DNA from: Blastocatellia bacterium
GTDB taxonomy: Bacteria; Acidobacteriota; Blastocatellia; Pyrinomonadales; Pyrinomonadaceae
Reading direction: 5' to 3'
Assembly: GCA_013695195.1 (NCBI GenBank)
Contig: JACDAY010000074.1
Span: 1 to 5,027, forward strand
DNA length: 5,027 nt
A program made the translations under genes and the position numbers. Each line of letters starts with the position of its first letter. The stretch's first letter is position 1. Below are positions 4,780 through 5,027 of this stretch, in pieces. The notes under the pieces are model-generated. The model was not told where the DNA came from. It ran no database searches and was given only the letters and a program-made list of their open reading frames with translations.

Positions 4780-5027
4780 CTAGAAATTAAATCTGGCTCT
4801 GAACTGCGCGAGACGCGGACCGCCCGTGGTATTGATAATCGTTCCCCGGCTGTTTATGTCCGACAAGTCAACTTCCGGGTTGGCAAAATTGACGGTGTTT
4901 AACAGATTGAAAATGTCAACGCCGAGGTCGAAGCTGAAACGCTCGTTGATTCTGGTTCGTTTGACCAAACCGATGTCAACGCGCGACTGGTTCGGACCGC
5001 GAAAGATGTTCCTTCCCATATTGCCGT
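4780..5027 (-). CDS. TonB-dependent receptor (Oar-like), C-terminal part (runs off right edge)
   Basis: The visible 82 codons are the last strands of a large outer-membrane beta-barrel: GNMGRNIFRGP, then SRVDIGLVKRTRINERFSFD, then LGVDIFNLLNTVNFANP, and finally RLAQFRARFNF and the stop. G(N)-GRN-FRGP followed by R-(L/I)-(F/V)D-FNL-N--NF-NP is the signature ending of Oar/CarboxypepD_reg-like TonB-dependent receptors, abundant in Acidobacteriota, which import polysaccharide pieces or other ligands. The terminal aromatic (Phe) is the usual signal for BAM-assisted barrel insertion. The methionine at 5019 is internal, not the start, since the frame stays open and matches the family before it. Ligand cannot be inferred. 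Confidence 0.88.
   Translation of the reverse strand, partial: GNMGRNIFRGPNQSRVDIGLVKRTRINERFSFDLGVDIFNLLNTVNFANPEVDLSDINSRGTIINTTGGPRLAQFRARFNF

Noticed and set aside
4708..4902. Plus-strand open frame of 64 codons
   Set aside because: It is antisense to the TonB receptor C-terminus and has no family resemblance.

Overview
The window looks like a chromosomal segment of an Acidobacteriota bacterium, probably of the Blastocatellia/Pyrinomonadaceae type. This is inferred from three things: the tail of an Oar-like TonB-dependent receptor, an ECF sigma factor paired with a zinc-binding anti-sigma protein, and REP-like hairpins beside an IS200-like (Y1) transposase remnant. No rRNA, tRNA or phylogenetic marker is present, so the assignment is tentative. 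Most genes lie on the minus strand.

Layout, left to right. At 1-296 (minus) is the N-terminal part of a DUF2254 membrane protein that runs off the left edge. At 360-1184 (minus) is an intact six-helix voltage-gated-type ion channel with a nine-arginine S4 ladder and a pore loop lacking the usual GYG filter. At 1288-2107 (minus) is a secreted alpha/beta hydrolase gene that is clearly decayed: about five frameshifts, and its 3' end with the catalytic His is gone. At 2127-2441, 2446-2871 and 2887-3402 (all minus) is a tight operon read in the order ECF sigma factor, ZAS-type anti-sigma factor, DUF4190-like two-helix protein. The broken hydrolase was its fourth member, with its signal peptide and ribosome binding site still intact.

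The stretch 3403-3603 has no gene but holds two inverted-repeat structures: a palindrome close upstream of the sigma gene and a 55-bp nested inverted repeat. At 3604-3846 (plus) is the C-terminal half of a Y1/REP-associated transposase, followed at once by two hairpins at 3852-3869 and 3888-3907. At 3944-4513 (plus) is an intact DUF4256 gene. A bidirectional terminator at 4627-4666 separates it from a short minus-strand coding tail resembling the end of an FG-GAP/VCBS repeat protein (4680-4775) and from the C-terminus of a TonB-dependent receptor (4780-5027) that runs off the right edge.

Working picture (inference): the sigma/anti-sigma pair senses an envelope signal and drives its own operon, whose last enzyme has been lost. 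The channel and DUF2254 form a separate two-gene membrane unit downstream. The middle of the window is a small scar of mobile-element activity. I see no clear new defence or biosynthetic system. The most unusual items are the channel's pore and S4, and the REP/transposase scar.
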